The notes: generated by a model not told the origin, from the letters alone. DNA of 64,000 nt from Fermentimonas sp. (GCA_015478775.1 JADMKP010000010.1:174593-238592); one strand, 5' to 3'. Positions 16,502-26,365 are shown, counted from the first letter of the stretch. Program-made: numbers and translations.

Positions 16502-19500
16502 ATGGATCAATCAATTAAAAAAGTGCTTTTACTGGGTTCTGGAGCCCTAAAAATTGGACAGGCGGGAGAATTTGACTATTCGGGTTCTCAGGCTCTTAAA
16601 GCAATGCGCGAAGAGGGCATTGAAACAGTGCTTATAAATCCTAATATTGCAACAATTCAAACTTCTGAAGGTGTTGCAGACAGGGTTTATTTCTTGCCTA
16701 TTACACCATATTTTGTGGAGAAGGTAATTCAGAAAGAAAAACCTGATGGCATTCTGCTGGCTTTTGGTGGGCAAACAGCACTCAACTGTGGCACTGATCT
16801 TTACCAGAGTGGAGTACTTGAGAAATATGATGTTAAGGTTTTGGGCACTTCGGTTGATGTTATTATGATAACAGAAGACCGCGACCTGTTTGTAAAGAAA
16901 CTTGATGAGATTGATGCAAAAACTCCACAATCGTTGGCAGTTAACAGCATGGAAGATGCACTAAAAGCTGCACATGAGATTGGTTTCCCCATAATGGTTA
17001 GGTCGGCCTACGCACTTGGTGGTCAGGGTTCGGGCATTTGCGAGAATGAAAAGGAGTTTAAAGAATTATGTAAAAGTGCATTATCATTCTCCAGTCAGAT
17101 TTTAATTGAAGAGAGCCTGAAAGGATGGAAAGAAATTGAGTTTGAAGTAATAAGAGATAGCAAGGATCATTGCTTTACGGTTGTGCCAATGGAGAACTTC
17201 GACCCTCTTGGCATTCATACCGGTGAGAGTATTGTAGTAGCTCCAATCATCACCCTCAGCAAAAAGCAGATAGATTTGCTTGAAGAAGTTGCCCGCAGAG
17301 TTGTAAGACATATTGGTATTGTTGGCGAGTGTAATATTCAATATGCATTTAATGCAGAGACAAACGACTACCGTATTATTGAAATAAATGCACGTTTAAG
17401 TCGCTCTTCGGCGCTTGCATCAAAAGCTTCGGGTTACCCACTGGCTTTTGTAGCAACCAAACTGGCATTAGGTTATACACTAGATCAGATTGGCGATATG
17501 GGTACGCCCAACTCAGCCTATACAGCTCCTCAGTTAGATTATATGATTGTGAAGATTCCGAGATGGGACCTAAATAAGTTCTACGGAGTAAGTCACGAGA
17601 TTGGTTCTTCTATGAAATCGGTAGGCGAAGTAATGTCTGTTGGGAAGTCATTTGAAGAAATCATTCAGAAAGGACTAAGAATGATTGGGCAAGGCATGCA
17701 CGGCTTTGTTGGGAACAAAGAGATTACCTTCGACAATGTTGAGGAGTCACTCTCCAAACCAACCGACCTACGTATTTTTGCCATTGCCGATGCTTTTGAA
17801 AAGGGGTATAGTGTAGAGCGTATAGAAGAACTCACTAAAATTGACCCTTGGTTTTTGTGCCGGTTAGAAAATATTTTTAATTACTCTAAAGTTATTGCAG
17901 AATACAACAAAATTGAAGATCTACCAAGTGATATATTAAAGGAAGCAAAGCGATTAGGTTTTTCTGATTTTCAAATTGCACGATTTATTGAAGAGCCAGC
18001 TGGAAATATGGAAAACGAGTTAATAAGAGTTCGTGAGCATAGAAAGAGCTTGAATATAACACCAGTGGTTCGTCGCATTTATACTGTTGCATCTGAAAAT
18101 CCTGATAAGACCAACTACCTTTATTTTACTTACGGATCAGATGATGCATTTAAACCTCATAAAGAAAAGGATGGAGAAACAGTAATAGTGTTGGGCTCAG
18201 GCGCATATCGTATTGGTTCATCGGTTGAATTCGACTGGTGCTCGGTTAACGCTGTGCAAACGGCGCGCGATTTAGGGTATGAGTCGGTAATTATAAATTA
18301 TAACCCCGAAACGGTTTCTACCGACTACGATATGTGCGATCGCCTCTATTTTGATGAACTAACTTTTGAGCGTGTATTGGATGTTATCGACATAGAAAAT
18401 CCTAAAGGTGTAATTCTTTCGGTGGGCGGACAGATACCCAACAATATGGCAATGAAGTTACATCGTCAGAATGTACCAATATTAGGTACACAGGCAGAAT
18501 CTATTGATAGGGCAGAGAACAGGCATAAATTCTCGGGCATGCTAGACGATTTGGGCATAGATCAGCCACGTTGGAAAGAGGCAAGCAGTTTTGAAGAGAT
18601 AGAAGCATTTATAAACGAGGTTGGATTTCCACTATTAATTCGTCCCTCCTATGTTTTATCGGGTGCTGCAATGAATGTTTGTTACGACAGGGAGCAGATG
18701 GAGACATTTCTGAAAATGGCAGTAAATGTTTCTAAAGAATTCCCGGTTGTAATATCCAGCTTTATGCAAAATGCTAAGGAGATTGAGTTTGATGCTGTTG
18801 CACGTGATGGTGAAGTGGTTGAATATGCAATCTCAGAGCATGTGGAATTTGCAGGAGTTCACTCAGGTGACGCTACGCTAGTGTTTCCTGCACAGAAAAT
18901 ATATTTTGAGACCATGCGAAGGGTGAAGAAAATTTCGAAGCAAATAGCTAAGGAACTTAAGATAAGTGGTCCTTTTAATATTCAATACCTTGCTAAGAAC
19001 AACGAAATTAAAGTTATAGAATGTAATTTGCGCGCATCACGGTCGTTCCCATTTGTTTCTAAGGTGCTAAAGCATAACTTCATTGAAACCGCTACCCGCG
19101 TAATGCTGGGGGCCGAGTATGTAAAGCCCGATAGCTCTGTTTTCGATTTAGAGTATATAGGGGTTAAAGCATCTCAGTTTTCATTCTCAAGACTTCAGAA
19201 TGCCGACCCGGTACTAGGTGTGGATATGTCGTCTACCGGTGAGGTAGGTTGTATAGGAGATGATTTTTCTGAAGCAATACTTAAGTCGATGTTATCTGTA
19301 GGATATAAAATTCCTGAAAAGGCAATATTGATATCCTCAGGTGAAATGAAATCAAAGGTGGACCTGCTGGAGGCTTGTAAACTGTTAGGAGCTAAGGGTT
19401 ATAAACTTTATGCTAGTCATGGTACTCAAAAATTCCTCCAAGATAATGGTGTTACCGCAATTGATGTTAACTGGCCTGATGAGGATGGAGAAAATAATAT

Positions 19501-19717
19501 TCAGAATTTGATAGCCGACAAGCATTTCGATCTAATTATTAATATCCCAAAAGATGTTACTCGCAGGGAGTTAACCAACGGTTATACTATTCGCCGCGGG
19601 GCAATAGATTATAATATTCCGTTAATCACCAATGCGCGTCTGGCAAGTGCATTTATCACTGCCTTCTGCACATTGGAGCCTGAACATATTCATATTAAGA
19701 GTTGGGATGAATATTAA
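16502..19717 (+). CDS. carB: carbamoyl-phosphate synthase large subunit, copy 2
   Basis: 1071 residues, collinear with the preceding gene over its whole length and with the same motifs (GALKIGQAGEFDYSGSQALK; EINARLSRSSALASKASGYP; GSGAYRIGSSVEFDWCSVN; ECNLRASRSFPFVSKV; ASHGTQKFLQDNG). Nothing suggests loss of activity in either ATP-grasp half. The copies have diverged most in the linker (about 420-540) and in the C-terminal regulatory domain, where UMP, IMP or ornithine act in characterised enzymes. A division of labour between pyrimidine and arginine supply is therefore plausible but unproven. Only one small-subunit gene is in the window, so both may share CarA. Confidence 0.95.
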   Translation: MDQSIKKVLLLGSGALKIGQAGEFDYSGSQALKAMREEGIETVLINPNIATIQTSEGVADRVYFLPITPYFVEKVIQKEKPDGILLAFGGQTALNCGTDLYQSGVLEKYDVKVLGTSVDVIMITEDRDLFVKKLDEIDAKTPQSLAVNSMEDALKAAHEIGFPIMVRSAYALGGQGSGICENEKEFKELCKSALSFSSQILIEESLKGWKEIEFEVIRDSKDHCFTVVPMENFDPLGIHTGESIVVAPIITLSKKQIDLLEEVARRVVRHIGIVGECNIQYAFNAETNDYRIIEINARLSRSSALASKASGYPLAFVATKLALGYTLDQIGDMGTPNSAYTAPQLDYMIVKIPRWDLNKFYGVSHEIGSSMKSVGEVMSVGKSFEEIIQKGLRMIGQGMHGFVGNKEITFDNVEESLSKPTDLRIFAIADAFEKGYSVERIEELTKIDPWFLCRLENIFNYSKVIAEYNKIEDLPSDILKEAKRLGFSDFQIARFIEEPAGNMENELIRVREHRKSLNITPVVRRIYTVASENPDKTNYLYFTYGSDDAFKPHKEKDGETVIVLGSGAYRIGSSVEFDWCSVNAVQTARDLGYESVIINYNPETVSTDYDMCDRLYFDELTFERVLDVIDIENPKGVILSVGGQIPNNMAMKLHRQNVPILGTQAESIDRAENRHKFSGMLDDLGIDQPRWKEASSFEEIEAFINEVGFPLLIRPSYVLSGAAMNVCYDREQMETFLKMAVNVSKEFPVVISSFMQNAKEIEFDAVARDGEVVEYAISEHVEFAGVHSGDATLVFPAQKIYFETMRRVKKISKQIAKELKISGPFNIQYLAKNNEIKVIECNLRASRSFPFVSKVLKHNFIETATRVMLGAEYVKPDSSVFDLEYIGVKASQFSFSRLQNADPVLGVDMSSTGEVGCIGDDFSEAILKSMLSVGYKIPEKAILISSGEMKSKVDLLEACKLLGAKGYKLYASHGTQKFLQDNGVTAIDVNWPDEDGENNIQNLIADKHFDLIINIPKDVTRRELTNGYTIRRGAIDYNIPLITNARLASAFITAFCTLEPEHIHIKSWDEY

Positions 19718-19762
19718 TTAAAGTAATAAATATTTGATTAAGAGATCACAATTAATTAAATA

Positions 19763-21415
19763 TTACTCTTGATATTTGAAACGACGTATGCTGCGTTTAG
19801 GAGTTTTCTCAAACTCCTCCTGCATTCTAAATGAAGCAATTTTGCTATAGGTGGGCAGAGTCTTATTAATGTCTTCAACGACTTTATTAAACAACTCTTC
19901 CCACTTTTCTTGTTCTATTCCCTCTTTTTCGAGAGTATCTTTATCAGGAACGATAAGGGCAACAATTTTATTATTCTCGCCAATGGCAAGCGATTCCTCA
20001 ATATAATGCGAACCATTTAATCTCTCCTCAATATCTTCGGGGTATATATTTTGACCAGAAGGACCAAGAATCATATTTTTATTTCTTCCTTTTATATATA
20101 TATAATTATCGCTATCAATTGTACCAAGATCCCCTGTTTTTAACCATCCATCCTCTGTGAAAGTATCTTTTGTGGCCTCTTCATTCTTATAATAACCAAG
20201 CATTAAATTGGTGCCCTTAACGAGAATCTCTCCAACAATATTTTGCTCATCATCAGAGTCTATCTTTGCTTGCATTCTGTCTACAACCTGCCCCGATGAT
20301 CGTTTTCTGTATTCGCTCCAATATACATAAGAAATTAGCGGTCCACACTCCGTCATTCCATATCCAATGGTGAAAGGGAACTTTATTTTTGTTAGAAAAT
20401 TTTCTACTTCAGTATTAAGCGCTGCTCCACCAACTACTACTTCAACAAGATTACCACCAAAAAACTCAATCATTGATTTGCGAACCTTGCTATAAACAAT
20501 TCTGTTAAGAAATGGCAGTTTAATTAGTCGTGCCGCAGTGCCTTGTTGTAATTTTGGAAGAACAACCTTAGTTACAATTTTCTCTAGTATAAGAGGTACC
20601 ACAAGTACAAGCTTAGGTTTGGTTTCTTTAAAGGCATCTTGCAAAACTCTTGGGGTAGGAGATTTTCCTAAAAAGCAAATATTGCCTCCAAGACCTATAG
20701 TATTTAAAATTTCAAATGCAAGACCATATGTATGAGCCATTGGAAGCATGCAAAGTATATTGTCGCCTGGAGTTACAAAAGGAACATTTTCATTTGCGTA
20801 TTTTGTATTCGACCATAAGCTACGATATGGAATCATTACACCTTTAGGGCTACTTGTGGTTCCGGATGTATAATTTATTACTGCCAGCTCTTCGGGCTTA
20901 TCTGCCCGGTATGAAACATCATTTACAAAAAATCCCTTCTCGTATTTCTTCGCGAAGTATTGAGGTGAATTATTTACAAATTGTTTGAGATCGTCAGAAG
21001 AGGATTTTATTAATGTAAAATCATCCAAAGAATAAACTGTATCTAGCTTTGGTAGTTTTGTTTCATCTAAACTGCTCCATATATTTTGGTCGGCAAACAT
21101 AACTTTTGTATCGGAGTGGTCAACAATAAATTGAACACTGTTTGAATCAAATTCATTAAGAATACTTACCGAAACGGCACCATAAGTAAGTGTTGCAAAA
21201 AAAGTTATTGCCCAATTTGCAGAGTTTTTACCGCACAGTGCAATTTTATCACCTTTTTTTACTCCTTCAATCTTAAAAAACTCGTGAAGTTTATCAATCT
21301 CCTTTGCAAAATCTTTGTAATAAAGTGTTTTACCTTGTATTTCGCTTAAAGCAGGATGCTCCCAATTTAGGCGAATACTCTGCTCAATTAAAGCTAAGAA
21401 ACTATTTTGTGCCAT
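19763..21415 (-). CDS. AMP-forming acyl-CoA synthetase (long-chain fatty acid-CoA ligase type)
   Basis: Activates a carboxylic acid, probably a fatty acid, to its CoA thioester via an acyl-adenylate. 550 residues with the adenylation core: P-loop-like TSGTTSSPKG at 183-192, GYGMTECGP (A5), GWLKTGDLG (A7), KGRNKNMILGPSGQNIYPED (A8 hinge) and a C-terminal TPKRSIRRFKY carrying the A10 region. No signal peptide is seen, so it is cytosolic or membrane-associated. It is convergent with carB2 with only 45 nt between them. Chain-length specificity cannot be read from the sequence. Confidence 0.93.
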   Translation of the reverse strand: MAQNSFLALIEQSIRLNWEHPALSEIQGKTLYYKDFAKEIDKLHEFFKIEGVKKGDKIALCGKNSANWAITFFATLTYGAVSVSILNEFDSNSVQFIVDHSDTKVMFADQNIWSSLDETKLPKLDTVYSLDDFTLIKSSSDDLKQFVNNSPQYFAKKYEKGFFVNDVSYRADKPEELAVINYTSGTTSSPKGVMIPYRSLWSNTKYANENVPFVTPGDNILCMLPMAHTYGLAFEILNTIGLGGNICFLGKSPTPRVLQDAFKETKPKLVLVVPLILEKIVTKVVLPKLQQGTAARLIKLPFLNRIVYSKVRKSMIEFFGGNLVEVVVGGAALNTEVENFLTKIKFPFTIGYGMTECGPLISYVYWSEYRKRSSGQVVDRMQAKIDSDDEQNIVGEILVKGTNLMLGYYKNEEATKDTFTEDGWLKTGDLGTIDSDNYIYIKGRNKNMILGPSGQNIYPEDIEERLNGSHYIEESLAIGENNKIVALIVPDKDTLEKEGIEQEKWEELFNKVVEDINKTLPTYSKIASFRMQEEFEKTPKRSIRRFKYQE

Positions 21416-21768
21416 TGTATAATTCTATTATCAATTTATTTATATTTTGTATTGTGTGTTTAATTTATAAAGTTACACGTTTTATAAAAATAAACAAACT
21501 AATTAAATCAAATTCATTGCTCAAAGGGTTTATTTTAGACAATTATATTGCATATTTATGTACATTTTAAAGGTTTTTTTAGTGTTATTATCAGTTTTCA
21601 AATTCAATAACAGTTATTAGTAGGATTTTATTTCATTTTCAATTATTTTTATCCTACTTTTACAATTGTATTTAGCTCAATTTTTGGAAATATTACTATA
21701 TTAGAATATAGATCATATTAATCATACCTATTATTAAGATAAAGTAACACAAATTAAAAAAAGTACTT
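21416..21768. other. 353-bp AT-rich intergenic region between divergent genes
   Basis: Holds the divergent promoters of the acyl-CoA synthetase and the oxidoreductase gene. The only structure noticed is a perfect 8-bp inverted repeat, AGTAGGAT (21619-21626) and ATCCTACT (21651-21658), separated by 24 nt, possibly an operator. No gene is seen. Confidence 0.45.
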
Positions 21769-23238
21769 ATGTCAACTAACATTTCAAGAAGAAAATTTCT
21801 GGAAACCGGTGCTATTGCAGCTGCCGGTCTAACTATTGTGCCTTCAAGGGTACTAGGAAAAAGTATGGGGTACAAAGCCCCGAGTGATATGCTTAACATT
21901 GCGGCTGTAGGCATAGGAGGCATGGGAAATTCAAACCTAAATAACCTTCAGAGTGAGAATATAGTTGCACTTTGCGATGTTGACTGGAAATATAGTCAGA
22001 GAGTATTTGAAAAATACCCTAACGCAAAGAAATTCTACGACTACAGAAAGATGTATGCCGAAATGGGTAAAGACATCGATGCTGTTGTTGTGGCAACTTC
22101 AGACCATACTCACGCTATTATTGCTGCCGATGCAATGACAATGGGCAAGCATGTATTTGTTCAAAAACCTCTTACTCATAGTGTTTATGAATCTCGTCTT
22201 CTAACCAAGCTGGCAGATAAATATCAAGTAGCTACTAGTATGGGTAATCAAGGTTCATCTGGTGCCGGCGTACGTCAGGTAATAGACTGGATTGCAGATG
22301 GACAAATTGGTGAAGTAACTAGAGTTGAGACTTTCACCGACCGCCCAATTTGGCCTCAAGGACTAATGATTCCTAAAGAAAAACATAGAGTTCCGAAAAC
22401 ACTCGATTGGGATCTTTTCATAGGACCTGCAAATCATCGTCCGTTTAACGAAATATATCACCCATGGAACTGGCGTGGATGGTGGGATTTTGGTACAGGT
22501 GCACTAGGTGATATGGCTTGTCATATCTTACATCCTGTATTTAAAGGACTAAATCTTGGATATCCATCAAAAGTTGAAGCATCTTCTACAATGCTTCTAA
22601 CCGATAGTGCTCCAACTGCCGAAATGGTTAAATTCACATTCCCTTCAAGAGACAATATGCCTAAAGTTGGTATGCCCGAAGTAGAAGTTTTCTGGTATGA
22701 TGGCGGATTAGCTCCAATGCGTCCTGAAGGTGTTCCAGCAGGTAAGAATTTGAATGATCAGGGTGGATGCGCCATTTTCTATGGAACTAAAGATACACTT
22801 ATTTGCGGTTGTTATGGTGTTAACCCTTGGTTAGTATCAGGACGTGTACCAAACTCTCCAAAAACACAGCGTGAAGTTACTCTTTCACACGAAATGGATT
22901 GGGTACGTGCATGTAAAGAAACTCCTGCAAACCGTGTTGAAACTGCTTCTCCTTTCTCAGAAGCCGGTCCTTTCAACGAAATGGTTGTTATGGGAGTTCT
23001 TGCCGTTAGATTACAAGGTTTGAACCAAGAGCTGGAGTGGGATGGTGAAAAAATGGAATTCACTAATATACCTGCCGATGCAACTGTTAGAACTATTATT
23101 GAAGACGGTTTTAAGATTACTGATGGTCACCCAACATTTGATAAGACATGGACAGAACCGGTAAATGCTATTCAGTATGCAAATGAAATGATTAAGCATA
23201 CATATAAGAATGGATATAAATTGCCGGAAATGCCTTAA
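21769..23238 (+). CDS. Tat-exported Gfo/Idh/MocA-family oxidoreductase
   Basis: 489 residues. The N-terminus carries a twin-arginine signal (SRRKFLE, Arg7-Arg8, then a hydrophobic stretch), so it is probably folded with NAD(P) before export to the periplasm. The Rossmann motif GIGGMG is at 48-53. The usual EKP motif is QKP (132-134), a common variant. HPWNWRGWWDFGTGALGD and the C-terminal Gfo/Idh/MocA domain follow. It is followed after 26 nt by a DUF1080 lipoprotein gene and then a TIM-barrel lipoprotein gene. In characterised systems this gene set oxidises sugars of glycosides at C3 and cleaves the 3-keto product, so this enzyme is the likely 3-dehydrogenase. Confidence 0.92.
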   Translation: MSTNISRRKFLETGAIAAAGLTIVPSRVLGKSMGYKAPSDMLNIAAVGIGGMGNSNLNNLQSENIVALCDVDWKYSQRVFEKYPNAKKFYDYRKMYAEMGKDIDAVVVATSDHTHAIIAADAMTMGKHVFVQKPLTHSVYESRLLTKLADKYQVATSMGNQGSSGAGVRQVIDWIADGQIGEVTRVETFTDRPIWPQGLMIPKEKHRVPKTLDWDLFIGPANHRPFNEIYHPWNWRGWWDFGTGALGDMACHILHPVFKGLNLGYPSKVEASSTMLLTDSAPTAEMVKFTFPSRDNMPKVGMPEVEVFWYDGGLAPMRPEGVPAGKNLNDQGGCAIFYGTKDTLICGCYGVNPWLVSGRVPNSPKTQREVTLSHEMDWVRACKETPANRVETASPFSEAGPFNEMVVMGVLAVRLQGLNQELEWDGEKMEFTNIPADATVRTIIEDGFKITDGHPTFDKTWTEPVNAIQYANEMIKHTYKNGYKLPEMP

Positions 23239-23264
23239 CTATAAATAATAAATTAAAATTAGTT

Positions 23265-24134
23265 ATGAAAAAAGTTATTTATGCATTCACAATAATGGCA
23301 GCTATGACATTTGCAGCATGTGGTGGTGGAGCAAAGCAACAGACGCAGGAAGCAGAAAGTACTGACTCTACTGCCGAAGGTCCTCAATATAAAATAATTG
23401 AGAATACTCAAATCGATCTTTCTCAATTTGAGACAGACAGCGAGGGTTATATAGTTATTTTTAATGGTAAAGATTTTACCGGCTGGCGTGGATATGGAAA
23501 AGACCACGTACCTGGTAAATGGACAATTGAAGATGGAGCAATTAAATTTAATGGCTCTGGTGGTGGCGAAGCTCAAGATGGAGACGGTGGAGACATTATC
23601 TTTACACACAAATTTAAAAACTTTGAGCTTTTATTAGACTGGAAAGTATCAAAAGGAGGTAACTCGGGTATTTTCTTTCTTGCACAAGAAGTCTCTACTA
23701 CTGATGAGGAAGGTAATGAAAGAGTTGAGCCAATTTACATTTCATCTCCCGAATATCAGGTGCTTGATAATGCAAACCATCCAGATGCTAAGCTTGGTAA
23801 AGACAACAACAGAATGTCTGCATCTCTTTATGACATGATTCCTGCAGTTCCTCAAAATCAAAATCCTTTTGGTGAATGGAATAAAGCTAAGATTATGGTT
23901 TATAAAGGTACAGTTGTTCACGGACAAAACGATGAGAATGTTGTTGAATATCATTTATGGACACAACAGTGGACAGATATGCTTCAAGCAAGTAAATTCA
24001 GCAAAGATAAATGGCCTCTGGCATTTGAATTGTTAAATAATGTAGGTGGATCTGAAAGAGAAGGTTATATTGGAATACAAGATCATGGAGATGATGTTTG
24101 GTATCGTAATATCAGAATTAAAATTTTAGATTAA
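23265..24134 (+). CDS. DUF1080 (3-keto-disaccharide hydrolase-type) lipoprotein
   Basis: 289 residues with a lipobox at Cys19 (FAAC-GGG). The DUF1080 fold starts at about residue 63 with IVIFNGKDFTGWRGYGKD, then NFELLLDWKVSKGGNSGIFF and ends at VWYRNIRIKIL, as expected for this concanavalin-like domain. Members have been shown to hydrolyse 3-keto-glycosides. The gene lies between the Tat-exported oxidoreductase and the TIM-barrel lipoprotein genes, so a shared envelope pathway for glycoside degradation is likely. A hairpin follows the stop codon. Confidence 0.92.
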   Translation: MKKVIYAFTIMAAMTFAACGGGAKQQTQEAESTDSTAEGPQYKIIENTQIDLSQFETDSEGYIVIFNGKDFTGWRGYGKDHVPGKWTIEDGAIKFNGSGGGEAQDGDGGDIIFTHKFKNFELLLDWKVSKGGNSGIFFLAQEVSTTDEEGNERVEPIYISSPEYQVLDNANHPDAKLGKDNNRMSASLYDMIPAVPQNQNPFGEWNKAKIMVYKGTVVHGQNDENVVEYHLWTQQWTDMLQASKFSKDKWPLAFELLNNVGGSEREGYIGIQDHGDDVWYRNIRIKILD

Positions 24135-24138
24135 TAAA

Positions 24139-24175
24139 AAAGGGGTAATACATAACGTTTGTTTTACCCCTTTAT
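24139..24175 (+). terminator. hairpin between the DUF1080 and TIM-barrel genes
   Basis: AAAGGGGTAA (24140-24149) pairs with TTACCCCTTT (24165-24174), followed by ATAAAT with no long T run. It lies just after the DUF1080 stop and 15 nt before the next ATG, so it may be an attenuating hairpin or an RNA end-stabilising structure within the operon. Confidence 0.6.
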
Positions 24176-24189
24176 AAATTTACAAGAAG

Positions 24190-25068
24190 ATGAAAAAATA
24201 TTCAGTTTTATTTACTACATTTTTTATTAGCTCTCTGTTCGTACTTATAGGATGCAATCAAGGAGAGAAAAAGACAACCGAAACTAAATCGGATAAAGAA
24301 ATTTATTTACAACTTTACTCATTACGCGATGATATTCAGGCCGATTACAGCGGAACCATTGCTGCAGCTGCAGAAATGGGCTATACAGGTGTTGAAGCTG
24401 CAGGCTATAACGACGGTTTATTTTATGGATTGTCACCAGCTGAGTTCAAAAAATCTATAGAAGATGTAGGCATGGAAGTGCTTTCATCACATGCTGGCAG
24501 ACCACTTGCCGATCCTGCATCTGATACAAACTGGGAAGAAACTTGGGCATGGTGGGACACTGCTATACAGGCTCATAAAGACGCCGGAATGAAGTATCTT
24601 GTTGTAGCATGGATACCAACTCCTAAAACATTAGTTGATCTGCAAGCGTATTGCGATTACTTCAATCAAATTGGTGAAAAATGTAATGCAGCAGGTTTAA
24701 AGTTTGGATACCACAATCACTCATTTGAATTTGAAGAAATTGAAGGTCAGATTATGTATGACTATATGATCGAAAATACAGATCCTTCTAAAGTATTCTT
24801 TCAAATGGACGTTTATTGGGTAGGCGAAGGTGGCCATGATCCGGTATCATATTTCAATAGATATCCAGGACGTTTTGAACTACTTCACATTAAAGATGAG
24901 ATGGAGTTAGGTAAGAGCGGAAAAGTTAATTTCGAGAATATCTATAATAACGTAGATGAATCGGGTGCTAAATACATGATTGTAGAAGTTGAAAGATACA
25001 CTGGCACACCAATGGAAGGTGTTAGAGAGAGCTACGATTATTTGAATAATGCTGAATTTGTAAAATAG
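24190..25068 (+). CDS. TIM-barrel sugar isomerase/epimerase-like lipoprotein
   Basis: 292 residues with a lipobox at Cys22 (LIGC-NQ). The AP-endonuclease 2/xylose isomerase-like barrel is visible as LQLYSLRDDI, YTGVEAAGYND, LKFGYHNHSFEFE, FFQMDVYWVGEGGHDP, LLHIKDEMEL and YMIVEVERY. Conserved metal-ligand candidates are His in YHNHSFEF, Asp in QMDVYW, His in LLHIKD and Glu in IVEVE. With the preceding oxidoreductase and DUF1080 genes it forms a likely 3-keto-glycoside module in which such barrel proteins act as epimerases or lyases. The exact reaction is not readable. It ends at a strong terminator. Confidence 0.9.
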   Translation: MKKYSVLFTTFFISSLFVLIGCNQGEKKTTETKSDKEIYLQLYSLRDDIQADYSGTIAAAAEMGYTGVEAAGYNDGLFYGLSPAEFKKSIEDVGMEVLSSHAGRPLADPASDTNWEETWAWWDTAIQAHKDAGMKYLVVAWIPTPKTLVDLQAYCDYFNQIGEKCNAAGLKFGYHNHSFEFEEIEGQIMYDYMIENTDPSKVFFQMDVYWVGEGGHDPVSYFNRYPGRFELLHIKDEMELGKSGKVNFENIYNNVDESGAKYMIVEVERYTGTPMEGVRESYDYLNNAEFVK

Positions 25069-25105
25069 AGCTATAAATAGTAAAATATAGATCTTATATA
25101 TAAAT

Positions 25106-25139
25106 AATCCCCTTCCAGTTATGGTTGGGGATTTTTTTT
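25106..25139 (+). terminator. rho-independent terminator after the 3-keto-glycoside cassette
   Basis: AATCCCC (25106-25112) pairs with GGGGATT (25127-25133) and runs into eight T residues ending at 25139. It closes the transcription unit that starts at 21769. Confidence 0.85.
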
Positions 25140-25171
25140 AATCAATAACTGCTTTATTTCTTTTAACTACT

Positions 25172-26326
25172 TTACTTCCTATAACTATTAAACTCTACAT
25201 CCGTAACCGGTTCCATCCACACAACATTTCCAATGCTTTGTTGGGTAGAAATTGCGATATGTGTAAATTCACTGTCATGTGAAGCCCCATGCCAATGAAC
25301 TACATCAGAAAGTATTTCAACAACATCACCTGCCTTAATCAGTTGAATTGGCTTTCCCTTTTCCTGATAGTAACCTATACCTTTTGTGCATAACAATATC
25401 TGTCCACCCGGGTGAGAGTGCCAGTTGGTTCTAGCTCTCGGTTCAAATACAACCTGCCCAGCCGTTAAATCAAATTTTTCTTTATCGGTAATCAGCATAT
25501 TTAACCAGGCATTTCCGGTGAAATTATTGTTTGTAATTAAATCACCTTTTAAAAAAACTTCAGTACTTGCCTCAGCCAGTGGATTTTCTTTATTAACAGA
25601 CAACACTTCATTTAATACACCCTGCGCGGCTTCAGCTTCATCATTACCCAAAGTCTCTTTTATAACCATAACAAATTGTTGAAGTTGCTGCGGTGTTACT
25701 CCCAAATTCAAACAAATATTCATATGCGAGCGAAGCATAGGTTCAGCTTTTCCTATACTGCTAATTACAGAGATGGTCACTAATTCACGCTCAACATAGG
25801 ATAAAACATCACGTTCAAAGATATCAGCAAATAAATGTTCTTTAAGAAATATCTCTATTATAGGTGCAAATGCAGAATATCCAGTTTTGGGTTCATCTTG
25901 TGGAGCTCCCGTAAGCTCTCTTAAAATATCTTTACCTCTCTCATACTTAATTCGCTGATCGTCAATATTAGAAGCCTCTGCACCCTCAAAATCATTTATA
26001 CCTTTAGCTTTACGTATTTCCAGAACTTCCATAAATGTTTGTAATCCACGAATGCTTCTGGGAAAACCACAATATGCGTATGAGTGAACTATGGCTTCTT
26101 TAATTTGATTAATAGTTAATCCTGCATCCAACCCTTTATTCAGAAATGGTTTTAATTCCTGCAAATCACCATTGGCAGTTAAAGCAGCAATTGAAATAAG
26201 GCTTTGTTGTTTTTCTGTTAGATTATTTGCAGAGTTAGTTTCATTTTGGGCGTTCATCTGCTTTGATAAAAGCATAAAAATTAATATTAGTCCACACCAT
26301 TTCATAATTGTTATTTCTCTTTTCAT
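25172..26326 (-). CDS. exported carboxymuconolactone decarboxylase-like / cupin fusion protein
   Basis: 384 residues with a signal peptide (about 1-27, ending QMNAQ). Two carboxymuconolactone-decarboxylase-like helical domains (about 45-115, with LLPF-like NGDLQELKPFLNKGL and VHSYAYCGFPRSI; about 160-250, with ERELVTISVISSI and LRSHMNICLNLGV) are followed by a cupin barrel (about 280-370) with NWHSHPGGQILLC and VVHWHGAS giving the metal-binding His set. The first CMD unit has AYCGFP but lacks the full CxxC pair of peroxidase-type members. The gene follows the carboxylesterase gene after a gap filled by a repeat array. Substrate unknown. Confidence 0.88.
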   Translation of the reverse strand: MKREITIMKWCGLILIFMLLSKQMNAQNETNSANNLTEKQQSLISIAALTANGDLQELKPFLNKGLDAGLTINQIKEAIVHSYAYCGFPRSIRGLQTFMEVLEIRKAKGINDFEGAEASNIDDQRIKYERGKDILRELTGAPQDEPKTGYSAFAPIIEIFLKEHLFADIFERDVLSYVERELVTISVISSIGKAEPMLRSHMNICLNLGVTPQQLQQFVMVIKETLGNDEAEAAQGVLNEVLSVNKENPLAEASTEVFLKGDLITNNNFTGNAWLNMLITDKEKFDLTAGQVVFEPRARTNWHSHPGGQILLCTKGIGYYQEKGKPIQLIKAGDVVEILSDVVHWHGASHDSEFTHIAISTQQSIGNVVWMEPVTDVEFNSYRK

Positions 26327-26365
26327 TATAGAATTATTATTTTTCTATTTAGTTAAAATCAAAAC

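Noticed and set aside
19718-19762. Terminator between carB2 and the acyl-CoA synthetase gene
   Set aside because: Only a weak, very AT-rich inverted repeat with interruptions is present; it does not reach the standard of the other hairpins listed.
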